Shown here in pieces: positions 23,696-31,974 of a stretch of DNA of 35,987 bases. A program made the translations under genes and the position numbers. Below the pieces are notes generated by a model, which worked only from the letters and a program-made list of their open reading frames with translations, made no database searches and was not told the DNA's origin. This DNA is from Burkholderiales bacterium (GTDB taxonomy: Bacteria > Pseudomonadota > Gammaproteobacteria > Burkholderiales > Burkholderiaceae_C), in assembly GCA_016213265.1 (NCBI GenBank), contig JACRBA010000143.1, positions 1-35,987 of the forward strand, in the 5' to 3' direction. Positions within the stretch are counted from its first letter, which is position 1, and each line of letters begins with the position of its first letter.

Positions 23696-24373
23696 TCACT
23701 TCAGCGCGTCGAACGGGTTCTGCCGCTTGGCGGCAGGCGTGGTGCCGGGCGGCACGGCACGTGCAGGCGCGGACGCCGCACCGGCATGGACTGGCGCAGC
23801 CAAGGCCGACGCTGGCGCGGCGGGCTTGCTCGCAGGGCGCCCCACGGGCTTCTTCTTCGGCGCCGGCGTGGCAGGCGCTTCCGCCACCTGCGGCACCAGC
23901 ACCGGCTCGCCCAACGCCTCGCGCAACGTCCGAACGATGTCATGCGCCTGCTGCCGGGTGTCGGCTGTCAGGTTCTGCTGGGCGCGAAGCGACTGCAGGG
24001 CCGTGGCCGACACCCGCAGACCGCTCACTGCCAGCACGCTGGCGGCCACTTTGTCGGAGGCGTCGCGCATCAGCGCCTCCTGGGCCGCGAGGATGGCGTT
24101 GCCGTAGTCGGACTGGTCAAAGTAGCCCTGCGCGAGCCTCAGCCAGGGTTCCTTGCTGGTGGGGTAGGCCTGCGCAGCAAGGCGGTAGGTGTCGCGCTCG
24201 CGCACTGCATTGCCGTCGCGCCTGGCGGCAGAGGCATCGGTGAGGAACTGCTCCAGGGAGGGGGTGGCCGGCTCGATCTTCTCCGGCGGGGGCGGGGTGG
24301 CACAGCCACCCAGCATCACCAGACCGAGCAGGCCCGTCAAAAGCAGGAGATGGATTCGAGACGATCCCGACAT
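23696..24373 (-). CDS. T6SS-associated lipoprotein with TPR-like repeats
   Basis: The 225-residue product has a lipoprotein signal: a short polar start, HLLLLTGLLGLVMLGGC with the lipobox LGGC, and the lipid-acceptor cysteine at residue 24. Residues 40-110 contain two TPR-like helical pairs (LTDASAARRDGNAVRERDTY; YPTSKEPWLRLAQGYFDQSD, then YGNAILAAQEALMRD). After about residue 150 the chain is Ala/Pro/Lys-rich and disordered, ending QNPFDALK. It is the first gene of the minus block, ahead of tssBC, so it probably belongs to the T6SS, perhaps as an outer-membrane or periplasmic accessory. It is not TssJ, which is divergent. The ATG at 24373 gives a normal signal peptide; a TTG at 24394 is an alternative start. 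Confidence 0.8.
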   Translation of the reverse strand: MSGSSRIHLLLLTGLLGLVMLGGCATPPPPEKIEPATPSLEQFLTDASAARRDGNAVRERDTYRLAAQAYPTSKEPWLRLAQGYFDQSDYGNAILAAQEALMRDASDKVAASVLAVSGLRVSATALQSLRAQQNLTADTRQQAHDIVRTLREALGEPVLVPQVAEAPATPAPKKKPVGRPASKPAAPASALAAPVHAGAASAPARAVPPGTTPAAKRQNPFDALK

Positions 24374-24577
24374 GAAGAAATGACCTGTTACCAATGTTGT
24401 CTTTTGTTTGCATTCGTCTGACGTGTTAGGTCAGCGGCAAACGGGGGCCAATGTACTGCCTTCATCGATCCTGTCACCTCCCCCAATAGAGGGGGTGGAT
24501 TCGCGACATGGCACTCACTCTGGCGGGTAGCATGCGCGGCCGTTTCATCGCACGCCAGCAGCCTCCCTCACTCGCCC
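24374..24577. promoter_or_regulatory. Divergent T6SS promoter region
   Basis: This 204-base gap must carry the promoters of both T6SS blocks. It is more AT-rich than the genes around it. An inverted repeat CTGAC-N7-GTCAG lies at 24418-24434 and a short hairpin, CCCCC-AATAGA-GGGGG, at 24480-24495. I could not fix a convincing -35/-10 pair in either direction. A sigma-54 match fails because the spacing between GG and GC is nine instead of ten. The repeats are possible regulator sites only. Confidence 0.4.
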
Positions 24578-25219
24578 ATGCGCCATCGACACGCACCCCG
24601 GCCCACAGGCCGGAAGGTGGCCGCACTACAGGCCGCCGCCCATTGCCTGGGTTTGCTGTGCCTGGCAGGCTGCGCCGCGCCGACCGGCCAGGGTGTGGTG
24701 GGGCAGACCCTGGAGTGGCTGGGCGTGAAGGCGCCTGAGCCACCGGACGCATCCCAGGCGCGCGCGCCCGCACGCCCCCGTCGGGTGGCCGTGCGTCTGC
24801 ACGCCGGCGAGACACTCAACACGGACACCCAGCGGCGATCACTGTCTGTCGTGGTGCGTGTCTACAAGCTGAAGCAGGTGGCGCGCTTCCTGGCGGCGCC
24901 CTATGGCGCCTTTGCGGACGAGACCTCGGAGCGGCTGGCATTCGGCAGCGACGTCGTCGAGGTGCGCGAGCTCGTGCTCGCCCCGGGGCAACGGCACGAG
25001 GTGATGGAGACGCTGCCCGACGGCGCGACCCACATCGCAGTGGCCGCCCTGTTCCGCGCGCCGGCAATGGGGCGATGGCGGTTTGCATTTGCCGCCCCGG
25101 CCGCCGAACGCACGGGGGTCACCTTGGGGCTGCACGGCTGCGCCATGAGTGTGGCGGCCGGGGCGCCTGAGCAGGCCGCTCCCGAGTCCCTGCGCTTGGC
25201 GGGCGTGGTGTGCGATTGA
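24578..25219 (+). CDS. tssJ: T6SS outer-membrane lipoprotein TssJ
   Basis: TssJ anchors the T6SS membrane complex in the outer membrane by binding TssM. The 213-residue product has a basic N-terminus, a hydrophobic stretch and the lipobox CLAGC with the modified cysteine at residue 32. After a Pro/Ala-rich linker comes the transthyretin-like TssJ fold: VAVRLHAGETLNTD, LSVVVRVYKLKQVARFLAAPY (the family's most conserved strand-helix), LAPGQRHEV and HIAVAALFRAP, ending in a typical strand series. The ATG at 24578 gives the needed signal peptide. It starts the plus block and is followed by tssK after 46 bases. Its usual partner tssM is not present in the window. Confidence 0.92.
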   Translation: MRHRHAPRPTGRKVAALQAAAHCLGLLCLAGCAAPTGQGVVGQTLEWLGVKAPEPPDASQARAPARPRRVAVRLHAGETLNTDTQRRSLSVVVRVYKLKQVARFLAAPYGAFADETSERLAFGSDVVEVRELVLAPGQRHEVMETLPDGATHIAVAALFRAPAMGRWRFAFAAPAAERTGVTLGLHGCAMSVAAGAPEQAAPESLRLAGVVCD

Positions 25220-25265
25220 GGCTCGTGGCAGAGGCTGGTGGCCCGACGGCCAGTGAGGACAAGGT

Positions 25266-26615
25266 GTGATCTCTTCTTCGAAGGTTCTCTGGGGCGAAGG
25301 CCTGTTCCTGCGCCCGCAGCATTTCCAGCGGCAGGACGCCTACCACGAGGGCCGGCTGGCGCAGGCCATGCGGACGCTGCACCCGTATGCGTGGGGTGTG
25401 CGCGAGATGCGCGTGGACGCGGCCGGCCTGTCCACCGGCGTGCTGCGCCTGGATGCGTTGTCCCTGGTCTTCCCTGACGGGGAGTTCTATTGCGCACCGG
25501 GTGATGACCCGCTGCCGCTGCCGCTGTCACTGGCAGCTGTGCCGGCGCAGCAGACCGAGGTGGTCGTGCATGCGGCCATCGCGCCCCTGCACCGTCAGCC
25601 GGGCAACGCCGAGATGGGCGCGGACGCGGAGGCCACGCTGGCCCACTACCGCCGTCACGCGGAAGAAGCCGCGGACCTGTTCACCCAGGCCGCGCCCGCC
25701 GAGCTGCAGTTGCTGCAGCGCCAGGTGAGGCTGGTGCCCGGCCACGAGCCGCTCGCCCATCTGGTCACGGTGCCCGTCATCCGCCTGCGGCGCCACGCGG
25801 CGGGCGCATTCGAGGTCGACCCGCGGTTCATGGCGCCGAGTGCGTGCATCCAGGCGGCCCCGGCGTTGGACGCCCTGCTTCGGCGCCTGCTCGACATGCT
25901 CCAGGCCAAGGTGGACGCCCTGTACGGTCACCACCGCGAGCCGTCGCGCCATGTCATCGAGTTCCGATCCGGCGACACGGCGTCGTTCTGGCTGCTGCAC
26001 ACCGCGTCGGCGGCCTGCGCCAGCCTGCGGCACCTGCGCCAGCACCCGGGCCTGCATCCCGAGCGGCTGTTCGAGCGCTTGCTGGAGCTGGCCGGCGCAC
26101 TCATGACCTTCAGCAAGGGCCACTCGCTGGCCGATCTGCCCATGTACGACCACCGCGACCCCGAAACCGGGTTCATCCGCCTCGAAGCGGTGCTGCGTGA
26201 TCTGCTGGAGACGGTGATTTCCACCCGCTACTTCGCCATCGCCTTGACGGAAGCCAAGCCGTCCTTCCACGTGGGGCGCCTGGACAGCGAGCAGCTCAGC
26301 GCCTCCACTTCGCTCATCCTGGGCGTGGCGGCGGCCATGCCCGCGGCAGAGCTTCTGGAGGCGGTGCCCGTGAGGTTCAAGGCGGGCGCCCCCGACGATG
26401 TCGACAAGCTGGTGCTGTCGGCCACATCGGGCGTGCGGCTGGTGCCCATGCCACAGGTTCCGGCGGCCATCCCCGTGCGCCCGGGCACGCTGTACTTCTC
26501 GCTCGAGCCGCGTGGCCCGTTGTACGAACGCATGCTGCAGGCGCATGCCGTGACGGTCTACGCACCGGCGGGCCTGGCGGATCTGCGGCTCGAGCTGTTT
26601 GCGCTCAACGCCTGA
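25266..26615 (+). CDS. tssK: T6SS baseplate subunit TssK
   Basis: TssK links the baseplate to the membrane complex (TssL/TssM). The 449-residue product begins with the diagnostic VLWGEGLFLRPQHFQRQD, then PYAWGVREMRVD, and later VTVPVIRLRRH, RHVIEFRSGDTASFWLLHTA, LMTFSKGHSLADLPMYDH and the C-terminal HVGRLDSEQL and YFSLEPRGPLYERM blocks typical of the family. Length is standard. The start is GTG at 25266 with GAGGAC about seven to ten bases before it. tssL follows after seven bases. Confidence 0.97.
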   Translation: MISSSKVLWGEGLFLRPQHFQRQDAYHEGRLAQAMRTLHPYAWGVREMRVDAAGLSTGVLRLDALSLVFPDGEFYCAPGDDPLPLPLSLAAVPAQQTEVVVHAAIAPLHRQPGNAEMGADAEATLAHYRRHAEEAADLFTQAAPAELQLLQRQVRLVPGHEPLAHLVTVPVIRLRRHAAGAFEVDPRFMAPSACIQAAPALDALLRRLLDMLQAKVDALYGHHREPSRHVIEFRSGDTASFWLLHTASAACASLRHLRQHPGLHPERLFERLLELAGALMTFSKGHSLADLPMYDHRDPETGFIRLEAVLRDLLETVISTRYFAIALTEAKPSFHVGRLDSEQLSASTSLILGVAAAMPAAELLEAVPVRFKAGAPDDVDKLVLSATSGVRLVPMPQVPAAIPVRPGTLYFSLEPRGPLYERMLQAHAVTVYAPAGLADLRLELFALNA

Positions 26616-26622
26616 CCTGCCC

Positions 26623-27402
26623 ATGGACACCCCTGCCCCTTCCCTGCTGGCTCCGGCCGGGCGGCCCGCACCGGCTCCCTTTCCGGCCGGCCCCCGCGAG
26701 GCCCGCACGCTCATGGACCTGATGTACGACGGGTTCTACATGCTGTTCCTGCTGCGCAACCGCTATGCACCCGGCGACGCGCAGTCCTTCCGATCCCGGC
26801 TGAAGGAGTTCCTGGCGACGGTGGACCGGGGGGCGCGGCGGCTCGGTGCCCCGAGCGAGGACGTGTACCTGGCCAAGTACGCGTTCTGCGCCTTGGTCGA
26901 CGAACGGGTGCTGACCTCCCACCCCGCGCTGCGCCCCACCTGGGAGCAGTGCCCCTTGCAGCTGGAGCTGTTTGGGGAGCAACTGGCCGGCCAGCACTTC
27001 TTCGACAAACTCGAGCAATGCCGCCAGGAGGGGGCGTCGCGCCGCGAAGTGCTCGAGGTCTTCCACCTCTGCCTGCTGATGGGGTTCCAGGGCAAGTACC
27101 TGATGGAAGGCACGGAGAAGCTGGGCTACCTGACGGCACGGCTGGGCGACGAGATCGCCCATCTGAAAGGGCAGCGGCCGGCGTTTGCGCCCCATTGGCA
27201 GGCGCCCGACCGGGTGCGTCACGCGCTGCGCACGGAGGTGCCCCTGTGGGTGGTGGGTGCGGTCTTCGCGCTGGCGGGGCTGCTGGCGTACGTGGGGCTT
27301 CGGTGGTCACTGGAACGCCAGACCCGCGCCGATCTCGCCGGCTACTCCGATGTGATCCGCATGCCGGCGCAGCAGGCGCACGTCACCATCACCCTGCCCT
27401 GA
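26623..27402 (+). CDS. tssL: T6SS inner-membrane protein TssL (DotU family)
   Basis: TssL joins TssM in the inner membrane and receives the baseplate. The 259-residue product has a Pro-rich start, then the conserved DotU cytoplasmic domain: LMDLMYDGFYMLFLLRNRY, APSEDVYLAKYAFCALVDE, WEQCPLQLELFGEQLAGQHFF as neighbouring blocks, VFHLCLLMGFQGKYL. A single membrane helix lies at about 206-226, followed by a short periplasmic tail. There is no OmpA-like peptidoglycan-binding domain, so this is the short form. The ATG at 26623 fits the gap after tssK; an in-frame ATG at 26599 would overlap tssK. Twenty bases after the stop comes vgrG2, in the place where tssM stands in many clusters. Confidence 0.95.
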   Translation: MDTPAPSLLAPAGRPAPAPFPAGPREARTLMDLMYDGFYMLFLLRNRYAPGDAQSFRSRLKEFLATVDRGARRLGAPSEDVYLAKYAFCALVDERVLTSHPALRPTWEQCPLQLELFGEQLAGQHFFDKLEQCRQEGASRREVLEVFHLCLLMGFQGKYLMEGTEKLGYLTARLGDEIAHLKGQRPAFAPHWQAPDRVRHALRTEVPLWVVGAVFALAGLLAYVGLRWSLERQTRADLAGYSDVIRMPAQQAHVTITLP

Positions 27403-27422
27403 GCCCATCGACGTTCCGCACC

Positions 27423-30400
27423 ATGGCTGTCGTCGCCGATACCGCCGAGCCCGGCGCACCGCGCCTGGACGGCCCCGAGTTGCTGGATCTGTCGGGCGCC
27501 GTGTCGCCACTGACCAATGCGAGCCGCCTTCTTCAGCTGCGGATGGACGCGTTGCCGGACGACACCCTGGTGGCCGAGCGGGTGGTGATGCGGGAGGCGC
27601 TGAACCAGCCTTTCGAGCTCCGTGTGGACGCCGTGTCGGTGACCCGGCATCTTCCCTTGACCGCCCTGCTCGGCGAGGCGGTGTCGGTATGGCGGCGCCT
27701 GCCCGACGGCCGCCAAGCCCCCTGGCACGGGCAGGTGGACGAAGCGCTGCAACTGGGCGCTGATGGCGGGCTGGCACGCTACCAACTGGTCATTCGCCCC
27801 TGGCTCGCCTGGCTGGCACGCAGACACGACACGCGGGTCTTCCAGGACAAGACCGCCAGCCAGATCGTCGACGAGGTGCTGCAGCCCTATGCCGGCGCCC
27901 ACCACGAATGGCGCGTCAGCGAGCCGCTGCGGGCACGTCCGTTGTGCATGCAACACCGGCAAAGCGACCTGGCCTTCGTGCACCGGCTGCTCGCGGAAGA
28001 GGGCCTGTGCTACCACTTCATCCACCTCAGCGGCGAGGAGGCAGCCCGCGCCCGTGAGGCCGGCCAGGCCTGCCATCGCATGGTCATCACCGACCGCCTC
28101 GCCGAGCGGGATGACCTGGGGCCCCTGCGCTTCACCGGCCACGCCCCCACCGCCCTGCTGCCCGACCAACGCGATGCGCTCACCGCCTTCGCCGCGCGCC
28201 GCACACTGGCGCCCACCGCCGTCACCGTGGGCAGCTGGGACCCCACCGCACTCTCGGGCATCTCGGCCCAGTCCGCCACCCAGTTCGACCGCGGCCACGT
28301 GCCGACGCTGGAGCAGTACGACGGCAGCGGCGTCGGGCGCTTCGAGGACGCGGCGCACGCCCAGCGCGCGGCAGACCTCTGGCTCGCGTCGCTGGAGTGG
28401 CCAGGCAAGCTCTTCGACGGGCGGGGCACGGCGCGCCACCTGCGCGCGGGGGCGGAGTTCCAGCTGGTCGACCATGCCCTCTACGGGCCGCCCCTGCTAC
28501 CCCGCCATGCCCGCCCTGACGATCGCTTCGTCGTCGTGGCGGTGGAGCACGAGGCCAGCAACACCCTGGGCGGGCAGATGGGCCGGGGCATCGTTGCGCT
28601 TGGCTGCACCGACGGCGACCACGAGCGTGGCGGCTACCACTGTCGGTTCACCTGTGCCCCGGCCGGCGCCACGCTGGCGCCCGCGCGCCCGCATGCCCCC
28701 ACCGCACCCGGCATGCTCGCGGCCCAGGTGGTGGGCGGCCAGGGTGAGCCCCTGACCACCGAGCGAAATCTGCGCGTGAAGGTGCAGTTCCCATGGCAGC
28801 GCGGCGCAGCCCCACTGCCCGGCGGCGTGGTGGACACGGAAGGCCACGCGCCCGGCAACGAGCAGGCGGGCATCTGGCTGCGCGTGGCCGCGCCCACGGC
28901 CGGGGCCCAGTGGGGCAGCGCCTTCGTTCCGCGCGCGGGCACGCTGGTGGCCGTGCAGTTCGTCGACGGCGACATCGACAGGCCCGTCATCGTCGGCCCG
29001 CTGTACAGCCAGGCCCACCTTCCGCCCTATGCGGCGGGCGAAGGCTCTGGCATCAACCACCCCGGCACGCTCAGTGGTCTGCGCAGCCAGGCCCTGGACG
29101 GCGCCGGCCACGGCGAATGGGTCATCGACGACACCACGGGCCAGTTGCGCATGCGGTTGAGCTGCAGCCATGCCGAGGCGCAGCTCGGCATGGGCCACCT
29201 GATCCACCAGGCGCCAGGCACCGCCCAGCGGGGCGAGTGGCGTGGCGCCGGCTTCGAGGCGCTCACGCTCGGCTGGGCCTGTCTGCGCGCAGGCAGCGGC
29301 ATGGTGCTCAGCACCACGGCCCGCCCGGGCAGCGAGGGCAGCGCCACATCCACCCAGATGGATGCCGAGGCGGCTCTGTCGCAGCTGCGGGGCGCCGCCG
29401 GTCTGGCACAGCGACTGTCCGCCGCCATCGCACCGACGAACGCGCAGCCCCCGGTGGCCCACCGCGCGGACGCCCCCCTGGGGGCGCTCATCACCGCCAT
29501 CGACCCACAGGCAGAAGGTGCCCATCCCCACCCCCTCGGGGGACAGCCTCCCCTGGAATCTGGGGACGATGGACGCACGCCTGCGCACCCGGTGGCGCGC
29601 ATGGGTGCTCCGTACCTGCTGCTGGATTCGCCCTGCGCCGCGGCGGTGGCCACCGCCGCCAGCATCACCGCCTACGCCGGCCAGGCGAGCGCCATCGTGG
29701 CCCAGGGCGATCTGCACCAGGCGGCTGCCGGCGCCTGGGCCGGCATCGCCGGCCAGACGACCAGCCTGTTCACCCAGACGGGGGGACTCATGGCCACCGC
29801 CGCCCAGGGCCCGGTGTCACTGCGCGCCCATACCGACAGCCTCACCCTGCAGGCCGATCAACAGGTGCGCGTGCTGAGCGTCAACGACGAAGTCCGGGTG
29901 CAAGCGGCGACCCGCATCGAGCTGACGGGCGGCGCCTGCCGACTCTTGCTCGACGGCGCCGACATCACCTTCAGCTGCCCCGGCCAGTTCAGTGTGCAGG
30001 GCGGTGCACACGCTTTCGAGGCGGGAGGCGAACAACCGGCCTCGCTGCAGGCGCTGCCCCAGGGGGCCGCGTCCGAGGCCCCCACCTTCATGGAGTTGAA
30101 CCTGCACGATGAATGGCTCGCCCCCATTTCCGGCGCCCCGTTCCGTGTCGTGTTCAGCGACGGCACGGTCAAAGAGGGCGTGCTCGATGAACACGGCCAC
30201 GCCAGGCTGGAGGGTGTCCCGCCGGGCACCGCCCAGGTCTATTACGGCGAAGACCCCCGCCCCCCTGTGGCCCGCACGCAGCTGCCGGCCAACACCTTGC
30301 GCGCCGGCAGCGCCACCAATGAGCAGGCCATCGCCAACCTGCAACGCTACATGGAAGACTGCGACCGCTTCTGGGCCGAGCAGGCCACCGCCGAGCAGCG

Positions 30401-30521
30401 CGAGCTGCACGACCAGATGGGCACCGTGCCGGCCGAGCCCGAAGGCGAGAACGCCTGGGATTTCCTCGATGCCGCGCAGCAGCAGGCGCTGCGCGCACAG
30501 CTCGAGCAAGGGGCGGCATGA
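27423..30521 (+). CDS. vgrG: T6SS spike protein VgrG with C-terminal TTR-like extension (second copy)
   Basis: The 1032-residue product has the gp27-like region (30-380; QIVDEVLQPYAG, CMQHRQSDLAFVHRLLAEEGL as adjacent blocks), the OB fold at about 450-530 (VKVQFPWQRG, GDIDRPVIVGPLY), LSGLRSQALDG, a DUF2345-type region to about 865, and then an extension missing from the first copy. Residues 889-945 (LNLHDEWLAPISGAPFRVVF, DGTVKEGVLDEHGHARLEGV) look like a transthyretin/CarboxypepD-like beta sandwich. A charged helical tail, 960-1030, follows. Such C-terminal TTR domains are known on some VgrGs as effector docking platforms. The stop overlaps the effector start (ATGA). The frame is open upstream through tssL, but the ATG at 27423 gives the normal VgrG beginning. 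Confidence 0.95.
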   Translation: MAVVADTAEPGAPRLDGPELLDLSGAVSPLTNASRLLQLRMDALPDDTLVAERVVMREALNQPFELRVDAVSVTRHLPLTALLGEAVSVWRRLPDGRQAPWHGQVDEALQLGADGGLARYQLVIRPWLAWLARRHDTRVFQDKTASQIVDEVLQPYAGAHHEWRVSEPLRARPLCMQHRQSDLAFVHRLLAEEGLCYHFIHLSGEEAARAREAGQACHRMVITDRLAERDDLGPLRFTGHAPTALLPDQRDALTAFAARRTLAPTAVTVGSWDPTALSGISAQSATQFDRGHVPTLEQYDGSGVGRFEDAAHAQRAADLWLASLEWPGKLFDGRGTARHLRAGAEFQLVDHALYGPPLLPRHARPDDRFVVVAVEHEASNTLGGQMGRGIVALGCTDGDHERGGYHCRFTCAPAGATLAPARPHAPTAPGMLAAQVVGGQGEPLTTERNLRVKVQFPWQRGAAPLPGGVVDTEGHAPGNEQAGIWLRVAAPTAGAQWGSAFVPRAGTLVAVQFVDGDIDRPVIVGPLYSQAHLPPYAAGEGSGINHPGTLSGLRSQALDGAGHGEWVIDDTTGQLRMRLSCSHAEAQLGMGHLIHQAPGTAQRGEWRGAGFEALTLGWACLRAGSGMVLSTTARPGSEGSATSTQMDAEAALSQLRGAAGLAQRLSAAIAPTNAQPPVAHRADAPLGALITAIDPQAEGAHPHPLGGQPPLESGDDGRTPAHPVARMGAPYLLLDSPCAAAVATAASITAYAGQASAIVAQGDLHQAAAGAWAGIAGQTTSLFTQTGGLMATAAQGPVSLRAHTDSLTLQADQQVRVLSVNDEVRVQAATRIELTGGACRLLLDGADITFSCPGQFSVQGGAHAFEAGGEQPASLQALPQGAASEAPTFMELNLHDEWLAPISGAPFRVVFSDGTVKEGVLDEHGHARLEGVPPGTAQVYYGEDPRPPVARTQLPANTLRAGSATNEQAIANLQRYMEDCDRFWAEQATAEQRELHDQMGTVPAEPEGENAWDFLDAAQQQALRAQLEQGAA

Positions 30522-31960
30522 GCGCGGTTGCCACCCGGGTGGCCCAGAACGCCGGCCCGTCCAGCCGTACCGGCTGGCTGGATTCGCTGCAGTCCGAGGC
30601 GATGAGCTTCCTCAAAGGCGACAACAACTCACCTTGGGCCATCCTCGCCGAAACGGTCATCGGCTGCGTGCCGGTCCTGGGCCAGCTCGTGGACGCGCGC
30701 GACATCATCAAGGCCCTGTGCGAGGTGTCGGCTGCGCCGGCCAGTCTGCTGGCCTGGTTCAACCTCATCACCGCCCTCATCGGGCTGGTGCCGGGCGGGG
30801 GTGATTCCGCCAAGCGGTCGCTGCGCGCCATCAAGAGCCGTGCAGCCGGCGCCGACGAGCTGCTGGACATGGTCCGCGCCCTCTACAAGGGCGATGCGGA
30901 GAAACTCCTGCGCGACGCGCTCGACCTGTCGCTGCTGCGCGGCCATCTGCGCCGGATCCTGGACAACCCCCGCATGGGTTCGCTGCTCAGCGCCGACGCG
31001 CGGCGCAGCATCACCTCCATCCACGCTGGCCTGGACGCGCAGTTCGACATCTTCCGACGTGAGGTGGACGACTGGCTCGCCCAGGGCCGCAAGACCAGCG
31101 CAGGCGGCCCCCCTGCCGCCCGCGCCACGCCGGGCACCCCCGCGGCCAAGCCGCAATCGACCCACGCCGCCGGCAGCCACAATCGCACCGCGCACGGCGA
31201 CCCGGCATCCACCCAGACGCCTAACGCCGCCACCCAGCGAACCGCGCGCTTCAAGAGCCTGAGCCAGAAGGTGCTCGGCGTGCTGGGCGAGCACATGGCC
31301 GACTACCACTGTCAGGACGTCAAGGGTTGGGGCGCTGTGGCCACAGCGTCCCACGACCAGGGCGCCGTCAACGCCGCCAAGCTCAACGACGGCGGCCAGC
31401 TCGTGCAGCTGTGGCCCACCCTGGTCCGCGGCCGCGGCATCGACGCCGTCTGGCGCACCCCCGCCGGCCCCAAGCCCTACGCCATCATCGAGGCCAAGGC
31501 CAGCTACGACCCGACCAAGTCGCTGCGTGCGCTGCTCGGTGAGGCGGGGGACAAGACGGAACGAGGCGAAGGCACCTCCTCCGAGGACCCGGGAGCGGGC
31601 GGTGGCATGCGCGGCAAGAGTTCGAGCAAGAACAGCAGCAAGAGCACCATCCGCCAGACGAACGGCAAGGTGACCCAGATGGGGCATGCGTGGATACGCG
31701 GCAAGCGTCTGGAGCGTGCCGTGGGGAGCGATTCTGTGGCCCAGCGCATACGCCGCCAGGGGTACACGCGGCATGTACTGTTCTTCTCGCTTCCCCACGC
31801 CGTCGCCCATGCAGAAGCCCTGATCAAGCTGACGGCTCAGCAAGCGGTTTCCCACGACTTCCATGGGACGCACCAGGCCACGCGGGAGTGGGGCGATGAA
31901 GACATCGACAAGGTCGTTGACAACCGTGCGGGGTTCGTTGACCAAGAGCGTTGGCGCTGA
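30518..31960 (+). CDS. Putative T6SS nuclease effector, PoNe-like PD-(D/E)xK domain
   Basis: The 480-residue product has a modular plan. Residues 38-95 contain two hydrophobic stretches (AILAETVIGCVPVLGQLVDA and LLAWFNLITALIGLVPGGGD), a glycine/proline-containing pre-toxin region common in polymorphic toxins. A helical part reaches about 190, then a disordered Pro/Ala/Thr linker (191-240). The C-terminal domain (245-480) carries GIDAVWR (D309), then YAIIEAKASY (E325, K327), a PD-(D/E)xK nuclease core, and further on QMGHAWI (387-393), resembling the QMS..WI motif of PoNe DNases. A Gly/Ser-rich insert (345-380) separates these motifs. No PAAR motif or signal peptide is seen. Position after a TTR-type VgrG and before an immunity-like gene supports an antibacterial DNase effector; the family assignment is from memory. 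Confidence 0.8.
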   Translation: MSAVATRVAQNAGPSSRTGWLDSLQSEAMSFLKGDNNSPWAILAETVIGCVPVLGQLVDARDIIKALCEVSAAPASLLAWFNLITALIGLVPGGGDSAKRSLRAIKSRAAGADELLDMVRALYKGDAEKLLRDALDLSLLRGHLRRILDNPRMGSLLSADARRSITSIHAGLDAQFDIFRREVDDWLAQGRKTSAGGPPAARATPGTPAAKPQSTHAAGSHNRTAHGDPASTQTPNAATQRTARFKSLSQKVLGVLGEHMADYHCQDVKGWGAVATASHDQGAVNAAKLNDGGQLVQLWPTLVRGRGIDAVWRTPAGPKPYAIIEAKASYDPTKSLRALLGEAGDKTERGEGTSSEDPGAGGGMRGKSSSKNSSKSTIRQTNGKVTQMGHAWIRGKRLERAVGSDSVAQRIRRQGYTRHVLFFSLPHAVAHAEALIKLTAQQAVSHDFHGTHQATREWGDEDIDKVVDNRAGFVDQERWR

Positions 31961-31974
31961 TCAGAAGGCACATC

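Noticed and set aside
24390-24460. Sigma-54 promoter for the minus T6SS block
   Set aside because: A TGGC...TTTGC-like string is present on the minus strand, but GG and GC are separated by nine bases and not ten, so the invariant spacing fails.
24480-24495. CCCCC-AATAGA-GGGGG hairpin as a terminator
   Set aside because: It lies between divergent genes about 80 bases before tssJ, where no transcript should end, and has no T-run.
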